Origin: Oidiodendron maius Zn | Lineage: Eukaryota; Ascomycota; Leotiomycetes; Myxotrichaceae | Assembly: GCA_000827325.1 (NCBI GenBank) | Contig: KN832879.1 | Span: forward strand, 682,001-746,000 | DNA length: 64,000 nucleotides | Direction of reading: 5' to 3' | Shown: one piece after another, positions 11,787 to 24,575 of the stretch | Position numbering within the stretch: the first letter of the stretch is position 1 | Layout of the letters: each line of letters starts with the position of its first letter | The notes under the pieces: model-generated | What the model was told of the DNA's origin: nothing | Databases searched by the model: none | The model's input: the letters and a program-made list of their open reading frames with translations, nothing else | Translations under genes and position numbers: made by a program

Positions 11787-12993
11787 GTCGTTTACTCGAG
11801 GCCATTAAGTGATGCTTCTATGAAATCTACTATCTGAGACCTGCTCCGTCATGTACTTTCAAGAAAAGTTTTTTTTTTTCCAAATCTAAGCGGTATAGAG
11901 CTCTCCGGATGAGATTTGGGAAACGGAGGCTCTTAGTCAGAGAGGAGTACTCTTTGTGATAGTAGGCATATGTACCGCACGTTCATCACACGCTGTGAGA
12001 AGGCAGCAAAAGTAAAAGCCATTTAGTTCGGAATAATGGCCATAAAAGACAACTCACCTGATATGTGCCAATGATCGTTACATGACGTGCTGTTCAGAAT
12101 TGTAACTGTCTCGCCTATAGCTTCTATCATCCAGTTATCCATAAGTATTGCTGCATAACGTGCGAACCCCTCCAACATTTCCGTAGCTATTATGGCAAGG
12201 CTGTTGCAGAAGGTAAGAGAGAAAGACGCAGCCTCGTCTCTCTGTGGCGTTTAAAATTAAGGATGCCCATTGGATGTCTAAGCGACTCTATGTTGCCTCG
12301 CTGACGTTGATTAAAAAAGATCCGCGGGCCACCATGGGCAACCAACCAATTCATTCGCCTTACAGTCACCGCGGCTGTTCAGAAATCGTTCCTTCGCAGT
12401 CAGCAGAGGAAACCATGAATCGGATTCTGCCTACCTAGTGCCATCTTCATGAGATTGAATCCTCGCCCAAAGCATCGCAAAGAAACCCGAGCTTGAGATC
12501 TTACGAAACCGCTTATAACAAGAAGGCCGGCACGAGCCTGCAGCATCCCGAACCACTCGCATTGATCCAGGGACAACGAGTTATTCCATCCTTAACGGCA
12601 AGGCTTTGTCTTGGACAATAGATTCCCTCTAGAAGAACCTCACATCATCTTCCCTTCGCGCAGATCACCCCTCTTTCAGGCTCCTTGTGCATATATATAT
12701 CATCTACGCGGACACTTCCGCAGGAGTATCTGCTTCTCATCGCCGGCTCGAGCAAGAATCTCCTTAGCCATAATACACTTCCCAAGCAACATACGGCTGG
12801 ATATAGAGGACGCGGAAGAATTTGGGGGTAACATATTGATGCTGTCTATTTGCGTCGGAAATTGTGAAGGCATCGGTACACAACAGCCGGTCTCGATAAC
12901 GCCTCCCGGCTTTGAACCCACGTTCTGTGACAGCGAAAAGGCTCATCGCCTTTCCTCAACAACACTAATCCCTTGACCACCAACGCTGGTCGA
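11787..12993. other. gene-free stretch upstream of HSF1
   Basis: About 1.2 kb with no supported gene. It begins with the CWC27 3' UTR, including a run of nine or more T at about 11869. It then leads into the HSF1 promoter and a probably long 5' leader. No convincing heat-shock element (three alternating nGAAn units) was seen. Confidence 0.5.
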
Positions 12994-15175
12994 ATGTACG
13001 CCCATATGCCCCCAACGAACCCCCGAAAACGACCTGCTCCCGGATCATCTCAAGCTGCCCAAGGACCACAGATGCAGCAGGCATACACTGCACCAAGCCA
13101 GCTCTCGAATGCAGATTTCTTGCGATGGAGTCAAGGGGCTGAGAACCCAAACTTTGGTGGAGATGCGGGCGGGTTCAATATGAACAACTTCGGTGGCAGT
13201 GCGGGCTTGTCCCAGCCGCAGTACGACTCATCGGTTCCGGCGCCTTCTACCCAACTAGCACGTCGACCACTCAACCGCCAACTCGTCCCAACTGCGCAGC
13301 GCTCGACATACGACAATAGTGTTGATCCTTGGAGTCAATTTGGAGACGAGCCCATGATGGATCAGCAAGGTTCCAATGGCGCATTGGAGGATAGCGACAG
13401 CATCGAGCGGCTTGAGGAGAAAGCGGCTGTTGCGAAGAGGGAGGCACAATCAAAGCGAAAGCAGATCCCCCCGTTTGTTCAAAAGTTAAGCAGGTAAACC
13501 GTTCCGTCCCGTTTGTGCTCCGATCTGTTTGCTAACCAGTTCCCGCAGCTTCCTGGATGAATCGAAGAACACAGACTTGATTCGTTGGTCAGATCGTGGT
13601 GATTCATTTATCGTCCTGGATGAAGACGAATTCGCTAAGACATTAATTCCCGAGTTATTCAAGCACAACAATTACGCATCATTCGTCAGACAGCTAAATA
13701 TGTACGGGTTCCATAAGCGGGTCGGACTATCGGACAATTCCATGAAGGCCAGCGAGAGGAAAAACAAGAGCCCCAGCGAATACTATAATCCATATTTCAA
13801 GCAGGGCCACCCCAATCTGCTCTGGCTGATAAACAAAGCCAAGGGCGGGAGCAGCAAGTCACAGAAAAAGAGGGTCAAGAACGAGGACGGCCATGCTGAT
13901 GTAGACAGCGATGATGATGGAAAAGATGTGGAAGAGACCTTCTATGGCAATACCCAGGGAAGCCAGGCTTTATCTACGGCTCCCGAATCCGGCCCACTCC
14001 AGAGACGGGATGTGGCAGTCATTCAAGGTCAACTTGCTGATATCCAGAAGCAGTTCGGCGCCATGTCTCAAGCCATCGCCAGACTACGAAAGGAGCATAA
14101 CCAGCTCTACCAGCAAGCCATCGCTTTTCAGACGCTGCATGACCGGCACGAGAGTTCTATCAATGCCATCCTTACCTTCCTTGCCAACGTCTACAATCGC
14201 GGTCTCGATGGTCAGGTACCGCAGAACTTTGCCCAGATGTTCGCCAGCGCCATCCCCCAAGATCAACAGCGCCAACACCAGGGCAATGTTGTGGATATAG
14301 GAGAAGTTGGAGGCCAAACATCGCAGAATGCCAGTAGTGTTAGTCCACCGCGAAGACAGCGTCTCTTGATGGCCCCGCCTGCTTCTGGGTCGCGATCCGG
14401 CAAATCGACATCAGCATCATCCACACCACAGACCCAAAGCCATCCCAACATGCCGCACTCCGGATCGGTCGAGGAGCTTTTGGAAGGCAATGCCAACGAT
14501 TCCCCGCAGGTCAAGACCGAAGAGCAGCAGGAAATGATGGACTTGATCAACAATACCAATGCTCGCACCCCGCCCAACAGCGGAGGAGTGCAGTTCCCAG
14601 AGATACTGTCCGAGTATGCAAATGCCCCTGGCCAATCACCCATGTCACCCGAACTGCGCAACGCCATGCTCAACATAATTGCCAACCAAGGCTCGGTCCC
14701 TGGAAGTAATAATGCCTTGGTTTCACCCAGTCCGCCACCTGGACTTGACCTACAGAACCTGGCCTACTCACAGGCGGAGATCGACGAGCTCGCGCGCATG
14801 AATGCTAATAACGAAGCCCGCATTCGCGAGGTCAGCGATGCGGTTGGCCCTCCGCCGTTCTCTCCCAGCGGCAGTCTTGGCCTGAATGAAAACGGCTATT
14901 TTCCAGCTCTTGACTCAGACCACAACTCCTCAAACCTCGACCTGGACCAGTATCTGGACCCTGGTGCGTTCTTCAATGGCAGCAGTCCACTCACCGGTGC
15001 CGGCGGCCTCGATATGGACAATTACGATGGCTTCGACCTCGGAATGGATGGCGCTAACGAGACTGGCCGCATCGTCGAGACCAATTCCAGCGGGGCGCCA
15101 ACGCCTGAGGCGGAGGTGAATGAAGAAAAAGTAAATGACATGCGCAGTAGCCCTAACAAGCGCCGTAGGACCTGA
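12994..15175 (+). CDS. HSF1: heat-shock transcription factor Hsf1
   Basis: Two exons, 12994-13493 and 13549-15175, with a 55-nt intron (GTAAAC, GCTAACC branch, CCCGCAG) that cuts just inside the DNA-binding domain, giving 708 residues. The N-terminal 155 residues are disordered. The winged-helix HSF domain (about 158-265) carries PPFVQKLSSFLDESKN, IRWSDRGDSFIV and the recognition-helix region FKHNNYASFVRQLNMYGFHK. A hydrophobic heptad region (about 318-380, QLADIQKQFGAMSQAIARL) is the trimerisation coiled coil. The Ser/Pro/Asn-rich acidic C-terminus is the likely activation region, ending in a basic NKRRRT. The conserved linker SPSEYYNPYFKQGHPNLLWLI places it with Hsf1 rather than Skn7 or Sfl1. 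It is a nuclear activator of chaperone genes. The first in-frame ATG was taken; MPPTNPRKR four codons on is also possible. Confidence 0.95.
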
Positions 15176-18100
15176 TGCATAGTCCTTCGCTGGAGGAAAT
15201 CTATCTAGAGGGGTTAATTTGGCGTTAGACACGGCCGGATAGTTTGTCTGCTGCATAGCGAAGGACACGGGCTACGGGGAAACTGGAGTTTCATACACAA
15301 CTCTTCTTTATGAGGATTACGCGGAACGAATTGTCACGAAATAGAAATTGAAAATGAGGGCTTTGGATGCGATGGCAAATAGAATAACATGCGAAGCATC
15401 GACTGCCACGCTATGAATTACATCGCACCCAAAGCAAGAGAGACTCACCTTCGACCTGGCCGATCTTTGCTTTCATCAATTGGAAACGGAGGATGTGAGA
15501 AGCCTGCTTCATCCAGAAAAGGTAGGTAGAATGAGGATCAAGATCATCAGACAGAAAGAATACAATCCAGCCTGCTACATATTTTCATCTTATTGCACAC
15601 GTAACTTGGCATACTCATACAAAGACAGCACGGTACTGTAATGTATTCAATCAATTAATCAATCCTAAGCTACTTTAATCGCAGCATTCACCCCTTCCCG
15701 TCTCTCTTCCTATCCCTCCCTCGTTCTCATTCTATTCCCCGCTCCCTCAGTCCGCACTCTACATAGGGTACGTATCTTACCCTCCTCCCATCTTCAAATC
15801 TTCCCCTTGTAATCACATGACCTACGCGAACCCAGGTGCTGCATTCTCCCCCGCCCGGTCGCCCGTTCACGGCTGCATGAAAGGGGGGCGCGGCACGGGG
15901 AAGTGTTGGGCCGGCGTGTAAGATGGGGATAGAGTGGATCCTACTGAAGCGGTCCTGTGGCGCCTAGGAATGTTTTATTTTCTGGGGCCGGGAGAGGGAA
16001 GGGAGAACATGAGAATTGGGTGCAGGGGTTGGGGGCGAGAAGGGAAGAGGAGACGGCATGGAGGGGGGAGAGAGATTGGGGGCGAAAGGGCAGATGGGGA
16101 AGGGAGACTGGAATGGATTTCGGGGATGGATATTTTCGATAGGAGGCTTTAACTGAAATTGGAATTGGAATTGGATTAGGCAATTTGTGAAATTAGGTCC
16201 TTGGAGTGGTAAGGCAGTCGGCTTACTGGAGACAGTTAGATGAAATCCCCTGGAAGCTCAGGACCGGTAGAGAGGTGCAGTTCCTGAGTGTCCGAGAGAG
16301 ATGAAGATAGAAAGGCACGAAGAGAGAAGTACGGCCGAGGTACATATGACAAGTCAATTCCATTGGAGGTATGACTTTATTTTCGTTCGCGCTCGCTCTT
16401 TTTCCTTCCTTCATCGTAGCCTTGGAATCGGGGCGTTCCATGGCCTCGGGATCAAGATGTGCGAACTCCCTGGCGCACGACGCTGTGGGAGTTGGTGGTC
16501 CGACAGCCTAACGTAAGGCGACTACGCATCCAGGGTCAGGTATCTTCCATGATCCCTCTAGTTTTCTCTCCACCTAGGGGGTTAGATCCCGTTTAGAGTA
16601 TAGCACGCCCATGGGGAGGGTGGTATTGTCTGTGGGCAGCCCGTGATAGTGAAGGCATGTGCAGGGCAGTTGCGTTAGATTTTCCCCGGCACTGCTAGCA
16701 TCACAAGGCTGCATCGAATAGGGGTTCTAGAGAGATCACCGAGACCTGCCTGGAGACCGCTGTAACAGGCATCCCGGCATATTCCTTTCATCTATCCTTA
16801 CGAAGAACTCTTCGTATTTATTTTTATTTTTGTTTTGTGCTGTTCTACGCCTGACGGCCGAGGGCAGTATGAGAGCTGCGTTATGCTTCTGAATATCCCG
16901 TGAGGCTCATGCAATGCGACATTGTGGGATCGCTCCTTCTGAAGAGATCGAAGGAAGAATATGAGTTTGGCTGATTTCGACTTTGAGTCTCTTGTTCCTT
17001 TGTGATCGCCCGGGCCCCGGTTCGCCCCGTCGCTAGGTCGCGGCCATTCTCATCTGGACCCGAGGGCAGAAATCTCGAGTAGGAGGGATAATAATGCGCT
17101 ATCATTCGGTCCCGCGTCGTGCACCAGATGTTCGATTATCAATGACGGTTATATTCGTGATCGACTCTTAGGGCTCCGACGCAAGCAAAGCCACGTCCAT
17201 TAGCGGCGGCGAGTTGCTCTCTGCGCCGTGTGGTGTATGCGCCCCGGTCGTCACGCCCTCTCTGGATCTGCCGGAAAGGGGGGTTCAGGGCTTGAAGCGC
17301 TCGCTGTTGAACCCACCACCCTACCTTATTGTCTGTATCGGAGATATTCTCCTTAAACAGGGCCACTGGCGAGTTCGGACGGCAAGCCCTTTCAATAGTG
17401 CAAGACAGCCCTGTCTTGCGTGCTGGGACCGTGCTGTGGCCGAACCAGGCATACCGGTCTGGACGGCCATGGAAGGGGTGCTGTAAATGAACGGATCGTC
17501 CATCTTTCATGGTGCCCGCAGTTCATGCTTTCAAGGACTCCAAACGGCGTCTGTCCCGACCTTCTCTCCTTGTACGTGCCGACCGTCGGCGTAGTCGTAC
17601 ATGCTTCAAACGCAATGGAGGTTGGCCGTAGCCCCCTATCCTGCGCCGCCGTGGATGTCGCACACAAATACAGAGTGGCACACAAACCTCGGCGACCAGC
17701 GCGGCAGGACATCGACATAGTGGTTGCATCCTCCCTCCCAAGCCCCAAATAGGTTCGCAGCTCGATTCTCTTCCTTTCTATAGCACACGAACTATTAACG
17801 AACCCGTGGGTTTCGGCCTCTCATGTCTCACTTACTCACCTGCCCTTCCATGCCAGCCGCGTGGACGATCCACCGCGTGAACGATTCGCCGCCATGGCCG
17901 CTGTCTCGGGCCAACCGCACTCACAGGATGCCTTGGCGGCCTCTGACAGGAAGCCCCGCGCAACCCAATCACTGTGGATGCTGGGGGGGTTTGAGCAGCT
18001 GGAAAAGGCGCCGCGTCTGGGTAGCTTAGGTACTGTAGTAGGGGGGCTCATGATGCTCTGGTGTGATTTGACTGCATTTGTATTGACTTGCCTTGGCCGC

Positions 18101-19552
18101 CATCTGATTTGACTCGGCGTGACTTTGTGAAGTGGGGAAGGGTGACTTTGGGACCTGATATGACATGAGCTGTGCTGCTCACGATTGATCTCAAGTTCGC
18201 CGCCTCGTATCCCCTCATTGCTTGCTTGATGCCAGAACTGCGATGTTGATTGTGCACAGCGCGCCCCAAGATTGAGGGCGGCGCTGCTGATCGCCGCTCG
18301 GCACGTTTGCCCCTGAGTAGCACATGCGTGAAGGAGGATTGGCTGTGATGCTGTTATTCGGTATCCCGTATCTTGCGTTTCCGCGATGGGATAGGGCTTT
18401 GGATGCTGCATCTGCAGTGCTTTTGCGCAGGTACTTGCTTGCATGGTACGCCATACGTAGGCCAGCCCTTAGTCGAGAGGGTGAAGTGAGTTAGGGCAGG
18501 ACCTGGTCGGCAGGTAGACAGGTACATATATTACTGTACCCTACGCCCAGATGTAGACATCATCGGTCCAAATAGCAAATGGACCCAACTCGTCGTCGAT
18601 ATTTAGCCCTTTAAACTGCTTTCTTTTCTTCTGCTTCCCCTTTCTTCCCTTCTTTTGTCCGGATTCACTTCGCGCATACACGACATAACCGGCAGCGATC
18701 GCACTCCTGATCGATCGCCTTCTGCCAACCTTGCTCAGGCTGTCCATCCCAACTGCCATTACTGACCCTCGCTCTCGTGCCACGGCCACTGTGCGCAGGA
18801 TCACGCACTCACCACAATATTTTCACCACCCACAGATCTCAGGAGACCATAGAGAAAGGCACTCCCCTCTCTGTCTCTCTCTTTCCCCCGCTCTCGGGCC
18901 TTCTCCTCTTCATATTTTATATTCCGCATCTGGGCACGACCAAAACATATTCCCACATCTGTGCAGACTAGTCCTATTTGGGATTAGTACGAATCTACCC
19001 ACTGACCCAGCTTCGATCCCATCCCAAAGTCACTCTCTTCCTCTCCATCCAAGCAACTTCTCGTCCTCCTCCTCCAGCTCCTTTCCGCCCATCCCGCTAC
19101 CTCGCAACGTCCGCCGCGTCGTTCTCCCGGGCCTGCGCTCTGTGCCTCCGCCCACCCGCCTGTCGCCTCCGCTCTGCTCGAGCGGTCGCCATCTCCTCTG
19201 CCCCCCGATCGACAGCGTGCTAAGAAGAAAGGAGAGAAAAGACTTCCAGCCCACCAGCTCCTACATCCCACGTCCGCACACTCAGAACCCTTCGCGGCCT
19301 TCTGCCCGCGCGTGGAATACTGGTACCCGCACCCACGGCTCGACGCAAACACTCTCCCACCCGCTAGAGAGGTGTCGTCACGCAAGAGAGCCCGGTCCGT
19401 GACGCTCGTGCTGCCCCCCAGCTTGTTGTGAAGCTCTGGGAGTAAGGCTCTGTGCAGCTCTGCATCTGTAACGTGCCTCTGCCGGCTTCGTGCACGCCCA
19501 TTGTGTGCCCGTGCCGCGTGAGAGCTATATCTACGTCTGCCAGCAGCTCGCC
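15176..19552. other. 4.4-kb gene-free region upstream of the PIN4-like gene
   Basis: No supported gene. After the HSF1 3' UTR there is a purine-rich block (about 15960-16140, GGGAAGGGAGA-type). A GC-rich block follows (about 17000-18450) whose overlapping open frames on both strands show no family resemblance. A pyrimidine-rich stretch (about 18600-19200) lies upstream of the RRM gene and looks like a fungal CT-rich promoter or leader. A short unrecognised gene or a long non-coding transcript cannot be excluded. Confidence 0.5.
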
Positions 19553-21439
19553 ATGAGCCAGCAATACCAGGAGATGTACCAGGACTACTCGTCCTCGCGG
19601 TCTCCGGGCACGGGTCGTGCCTATCCAGGCCTGACCCTCAACCGCCAGACCTCGCGCCAGTTTGACTACGCTACGGGAACCCTCTCTGGCCTCTACACGG
19701 CCGAGGACCACGCGCAGAGGTACGACCCTGCGGCTCGTTTCGACCGTATGGCGTCGTCGACCCTGCCCTCTGGCTATCCCTACGATGCCCAGACATGGAG
19801 TTTTGGAGGGGCAAACCCCGTCCTCGGCAGCCAGGGCGGAACTGCTCGACCCAAGCCACAAAACCGATCAAGACTGCCTGCAGTAAGATATTTTTCACTC
19901 GACCCACCTGGTTTCGTTTCTCGCACTAACAAACTCCAGCCCTGGATGGAACCCATGGCGCCCCCTATGCCCCCCCTCCCCACCATGCACCAGATGAATG
20001 GATATGGCGCTCCAGGGCAGATTCAACAATCTAGAGGCTCGCCGCCCACGGAAGCAGAAGAGCTCATCCCGACGGCCATCGTCATCAAAAATATCCCATT
20101 TGCCGTAAAGAAGGAACAGCTCGTAGCCATCATGACCGAAATGCACCTTCCTCTCCCATACGCGTTCAACTACCACTTCGACAACGGCGTGTTCAGGGGC
20201 CTGGCTTTTGCCAATTTTACTACCCCAGAAGAGACACAGCAGGTCATAGACGTCATGAATCATCTGGAGCTCCAAGGGCGGAAGCTGAGGGTGGAGTACA
20301 AGAAGATGCTACCCGCTGCCGAGCGTGACCGCATCGAGAGGGACAAGAGAGAGAGGCGCGGACAGCTGCAAGAGCAACACCAGCCCATGAACCAAAGCCA
20401 GCTGCACAACCAAAACTCGGTGACCTCGCTGAACTCCAATATTCCTGCCACCTCGCCGTCACCCATTTCCCAGCGCCCAGGAAACATGCTTGGAAGTTGG
20501 TATCCCATCCCTGACTGCCCTCGGAACCTACTAACCTTCATAGACGTTGACCTGAATGAACCTGTGACACTGGGCTTCTACACTGAACTCATGTTGTTTA
20601 AAGGCGACGCGAACCGGGAGACCCTAATCTTCCCGACCTCCATCACTCCTGAAGAACGACGGATCATACATACGCTAGCACACCATATGGGTCTCGAGCA
20701 TCGCTCCGAAGGCCAAGCCGATATGCGACAGGTCCAGATCCTGAAGAGCAGACCGACCCAGATCAGCCCACCGGTTCCGCAGCTCCAGTCTAGTTTCTTC
20801 AACGAGTCACAGCGACGAGGCCTGAACCGTGCAGCCACCATCGACTTCAGCGAGTCTCGCGACCCTAATTACTACAGCCATACGTTGGGCAGACAAACCT
20901 CTGGCCTTCTTGACATTCCTGGCTCGCCAGGGATGACCGGACTACAGAACCTCAGAGCTGCCAAATCTTTTGCTGATCTGCGATCCTACACACCGTCGCC
21001 CGTTCCTTCTACAGCCAGCTTCCCAGCAGGCGCGGCCCAGAACCAACCCCGCTACGCTGATACCTATGGCCAAGGACACTCCACGACCGCTGCATCTGGA
21101 ACGCCTAACATCACTCCGACCTCAGCAGGCGGGCTGAATAGCAGCAGCAGTCGTGATAGCGACTTCCTTCTCAACGGTATTGCTGGCCTGAACCTGGGAT
21201 TCAACACTGGCGCTCCGCGGGGAAGTGCTGCTGGACCTATTGGCAGCCGACCCGTAAATGGCAACTACGAAGAGAGCTCGCGGAACGGCACCACAACTGC
21301 ACCAGAGCGCCAACCAAGAGGGCCTGGTAGCGAATGGGCCCCGGGGTTCTCCAGACCTAGACAGAATGGTCACGTCAATAAATCCAGCGCCGACCTTGAC
21401 ATAAACTCAGGCGAGACCAGCTGGGAGAACAGAGGTTAG
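19553..21439 (+). CDS. PIN4: RRM + R3H RNA-binding protein, Pin4/Cip family
   Basis: Two exons, 19553-19882 and 19940-21439, giving 609 residues. The intron (GTAAGA, CACTAAC branch, CTCCAG) is 57 nt, a multiple of three and free of stops, so retention would add 19 residues without a frameshift. The N-terminus is Ser/Tyr/Pro-rich. An RRM lies at about 152-230 (RNP2-like VIKNIPF, RNP1-like FRGLAFANF). A conserved R3H-type region follows at about 315-367 (LMLFKGDANRETLIFPTSI, TLAHHMGLEHRS). The remainder is disordered with many SP/TP motifs suitable for phosphorylation. The family includes yeast Pin4 and fission yeast Cip1/Cip2, which act in G2/M control and stress mRNA regulation. The MSQQYQEMYQDY start was chosen although the frame is open 63 nt upstream. 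Confidence 0.88.
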   Translation: MSQQYQEMYQDYSSSRSPGTGRAYPGLTLNRQTSRQFDYATGTLSGLYTAEDHAQRYDPAARFDRMASSTLPSGYPYDAQTWSFGGANPVLGSQGGTARPKPQNRSRLPAVRYFSLDPPGFVSRTNKLQPWMEPMAPPMPPLPTMHQMNGYGAPGQIQQSRGSPPTEAEELIPTAIVIKNIPFAVKKEQLVAIMTEMHLPLPYAFNYHFDNGVFRGLAFANFTTPEETQQVIDVMNHLELQGRKLRVEYKKMLPAAERDRIERDKRERRGQLQEQHQPMNQSQLHNQNSVTSLNSNIPATSPSPISQRPGNMLGSWYPIPDCPRNLLTFIDVDLNEPVTLGFYTELMLFKGDANRETLIFPTSITPEERRIIHTLAHHMGLEHRSEGQADMRQVQILKSRPTQISPPVPQLQSSFFNESQRRGLNRAATIDFSESRDPNYYSHTLGRQTSGLLDIPGSPGMTGLQNLRAAKSFADLRSYTPSPVPSTASFPAGAAQNQPRYADTYGQGHSTTAASGTPNITPTSAGGLNSSSSRDSDFLLNGIAGLNLGFNTGAPRGSAAGPIGSRPVNGNYEESSRNGTTTAPERQPRGPGSEWAPGFSRPRQNGHVNKSSADLDINSGETSWENRG

Positions 21440-22647
21440 ATTTTCTGACCAGACCTGTATATCTCTTGTCATTGACGGTCCTTATGACCTTGGAGATGTA
21501 TGCAAGGGGTCTCTTAAGAGACTCACGATATCACGACCTTTAGACCTGTGTGATTAGCATCATATCACGACAATCTCAAGTCGGAGATGCCTATCGACGA
21601 TTTACGTTCGATACCCTTCCTTCAACGAACCTCATGTCCATTACTGGCGCACATCGAATTGCTACCTGCACCTGTATTTACCGTCCTCCCTCTTCACACC
21701 CGGCCGGGGCAACACTCTCTTGGACCGTTGTATATGGGTCCTCCAGTACATACGTGAATAACTATCAGCATCAGTGATGGGACGATGGATGAGTTTCACT
21801 ATTCAATCATGCAATAAATCTAAAATTCCACAACACGCTTGACGAACACTACGACATCAAAAATTAGGATACCATGACTACAGCGACCGGGCAACCATGA
21901 CGATTGACGCTGCTACGACTTCCTTCTGCCTGGATACTTAATCTTGGACCTTTACCCGATCGCCCTGCAGGATCTCGACTAATACTGCGAGGCCACCTGC
22001 CTCCAACACCCGAGCTCTCCTCAGATCTGGCATCGTTTACATCACCTTATGACGGGGGCTCATCTTACTGATCCAGTCCACTGGTTGCAAATCCACCAAC
22101 CCTCTCCCCAACCCCTTTCCATCATTGTTCTTCCACCTCAAAACTGGGCCGCTGGCTGGTCTTCCTAACGTTGGATGACTGAATGCATCGATGGAATGTT
22201 GGTGAAATCATCCTTGTACTCTAATTTACGTATCACTTTCTACTGTTTCTACATCATTTCCGCGAGTTACGTCTTTGCCGGGTTTCGTATTCTGCATTTA
22301 CCGGCCCTGATGCCGCCCCGGGGAACGGGGCGAAGGCTATTGAGTTGGAACTGATATGAGGAGGAGATGAGATAAGATGAGGAGGAATGGACGATTTGAA
22401 AATTGTGCACTTGGGACTTCATATGGCGCTTGGTGGGAGGGCATAATAAATAGGATTTCTGATTGATTCATATTCCTGGCTTGCTTCCGCTGTCTCGCTT
22501 CATCTGCTAAATGCGTGCTCACTGAACGAATATATAGTCATGTTATTGCAATAACAGACAAATGCTACTTGCCTTAGCACATAACTAACCTATCCTCCCC
22601 AAAACGCCCATGCTCATGCAATATTTCCCATTCCTTCGTGCCCTACC
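21440..22647. other. gene-free stretch between convergent genes
   Basis: Holds the 3' ends of the PIN4-like gene and of RFC3, which converge here. About 1.2 kb is long for two 3' UTRs, but I see no coding pattern, repeat or RNA gene. Confidence 0.5.
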
Positions 22648-23933
22648 TTACACAGCCCCTCCCATCAACTCCGCTCCGTTTCTCACAACTCCTACTACCG
22701 CACCCGTCTGCAACACCTCACTCCCTCCGGCGCTCATCCTGTACTCCACCTCAGCCAGGCCTTCCAGCCACGTAATCATGACTTCGGCAGGGACATCCAA
22801 CTTCTTCAACTCCTCCCCCAACGCCGTGATAATATCTGCGAGCGCCAGACCCTGGGAAGCTTTCAACGCATGAATCATCGTCAGACAGGACGTCACATCG
22901 GGAGTCTTGAGAAGCGTGTGCAGAATGCGCATTATATCCTCCGGTTGCGGCGCAGCGATACATTCATATATCGTCGCCTCCGTGATCTCATCTCGCACGA
23001 TATCCTTCTCGGGAATCCGCGGCGTGCCTTTGATATGTAGCGGCGTGCTGCTCGCATGGCATGCTTGCAGGACGTTCAGCGCGCGGCGCATGTCGCCCTT
23101 GCTGAGCTTCACGAGCGCATCGACGGCCTCGGGACGAATACGGATGGACTCCTCCACGACGACTTTCTCGACAATGACGCGGATGTCGGGCTCCTTTAGC
23201 GGAGAGAATCGGAAGCGTGTGCAGCGGCTGAGTAGTGCGGGTGAGAGCTTATGAGTGTAGTTAGCGATGATGCAGAAGCGTGTGTTGGCGGTGTATTTCT
23301 CCATGATGCGACGCAGGGCCATTTGCGCGGTGGAGGTCATGGCGTCGGCCTCGTCGAGGATGATGAGCTTGTAGGCGGCGATGGAGGAGGAGGAGGACGT
23401 GGCGGAGGATGTGCTGAATATTTGTTTCGTGCTGGCGAAGGTCTTAATCTGCTCGCGCACGACATCGATACCGCGGTCATCCGAGGCGTTGAGCTCGAGA
23501 ACCATTTGCCGCATACTGGGGCCGTATATACGACGTGCGAGAGCGAGGATCGTGGAGGTTTTTCCTGTGCCGGGAGGACCGTAGAGGAGGAGATGGGGGA
23601 GTCTCTAGAGAAGGATATCAGTGGAATTCCAGCCTACATCACCTGTTGGTTGTTGTTCAAACTTACGTTGGTATCTACGAATTTGTTGACCGTAGCAAGA
23701 ATGTCCTGGTGTCCAGACACATCATCTAGAGACTTCGGGCGGTATTTCTCAATCCTAGAAGCATTAGCAAGAACAATAACATAGAGAGCATGTTCATACC
23801 ATGGTAAAATGTCTTCGGCCTCCACGGGCAGATTTGCAGCGCTCCTCTTCCCTTTCGAGGCATCGGAGCTGAATATCACGGCATCGCGCGCTGCGGGCGC
23901 ATCCACGTCCATCTCATCTTCGAAGTCGGACAT
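22648..23933 (-). CDS. RFC3: replication factor C small subunit (yeast Rfc3 / human RFC5)
   Basis: Three exons, 23933..23800, 23754..23667 and 23604..22648, give 392 residues. Introns are 45 nt (GTATGA to TTCTAG) and 62 nt (GTAAGT to TCTCTAG). An acidic N-terminus precedes WIEKYRP, the RFC box II-type start. The Walker A GPPGTGKT is at residues 83-90, Walker B is LIILDEAD, and the SRC motif is LLSRCTRFRFSPL with its arginine finger. The sensor region and a C-terminal collar domain complete the fold. HQDILATVNKF and RLPHLLLYGPPGTGKTSTIL match the Rfc3/RFC5 subunit rather than Rfc2 or Rfc4. The product loads PCNA in the nucleus as part of the Rfc1-5 pentamer, and also works in the Ctf18, Elg1 and Rad24 loaders. 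An inserted Ser-rich stretch (SSATSSSSS) after KQIFST is a local expansion. Confidence 0.96.
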
Positions 23934-24575
23934 CTTGGCGTTGTGTCTAGTTGATTCAACCTCACCGGCGTTGCTGAGCTTTCCTGAATATTCAGAATAC
24001 GTGAGACGCGTCGTCGCGTAGAGTGGTGTATCACGTGAGAGTACTGTCTCTAAAGATTGTTGCAGGTACATCCATTTTTTTACTGGAATTCTCAATTGGG
24101 CATGATTATAGCGGAACAAGAGAGGATTGAATTGCCTGTAAGGTGTAGTGCTATGAGCTTATCATTCATAGAGGTTTATTTTCTCTACGATTCTTCCAAC
24201 ATATCTCCTTCAGGTTGCCGGACCCTTAAATAGACTCGTTTCCGTCTTGTTTGCTCTCAATTTAAGTAGTTTTTTATTTAATTTGATTCCAATTGTGCTC
24301 CAATTTCAATGATATACACTGGAGAGTGTGAAAAAGAAATATACATATTTCTATTGGCTGTGGTTGGTGAGAGTCACTATTCCCTGCTATCTACTTCTAG
24401 GGCTTAGCGGAAGATACTGGGGTAGCAAATCGTTAATATGTAAGTCTCAGAGGCCAGGAGCGGATGTTCTTTCTTCCTAGTAACGAACTTTATGGTTCGT
24501 TTGTGGCGTGTATATATTCTCATCTCAACGCCTTCTCTTCCTTACGTGTCAGAGGAATCAGCACAACCTTCCATC
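23934..24575. other. gene-free stretch
   Basis: AT-rich divergent intergenic region between RFC3 and the P-loop ATPase gene. It should hold the RFC3 promoter. No motif was recognised. Confidence 0.45.

Noticed and set aside
17139-18454. Long overlapping open frames on both strands in a GC-rich block
   Set aside because: GC-rich DNA lacks stop codons by chance. None of the frames shows a motif, codon pattern or splice context of a gene.
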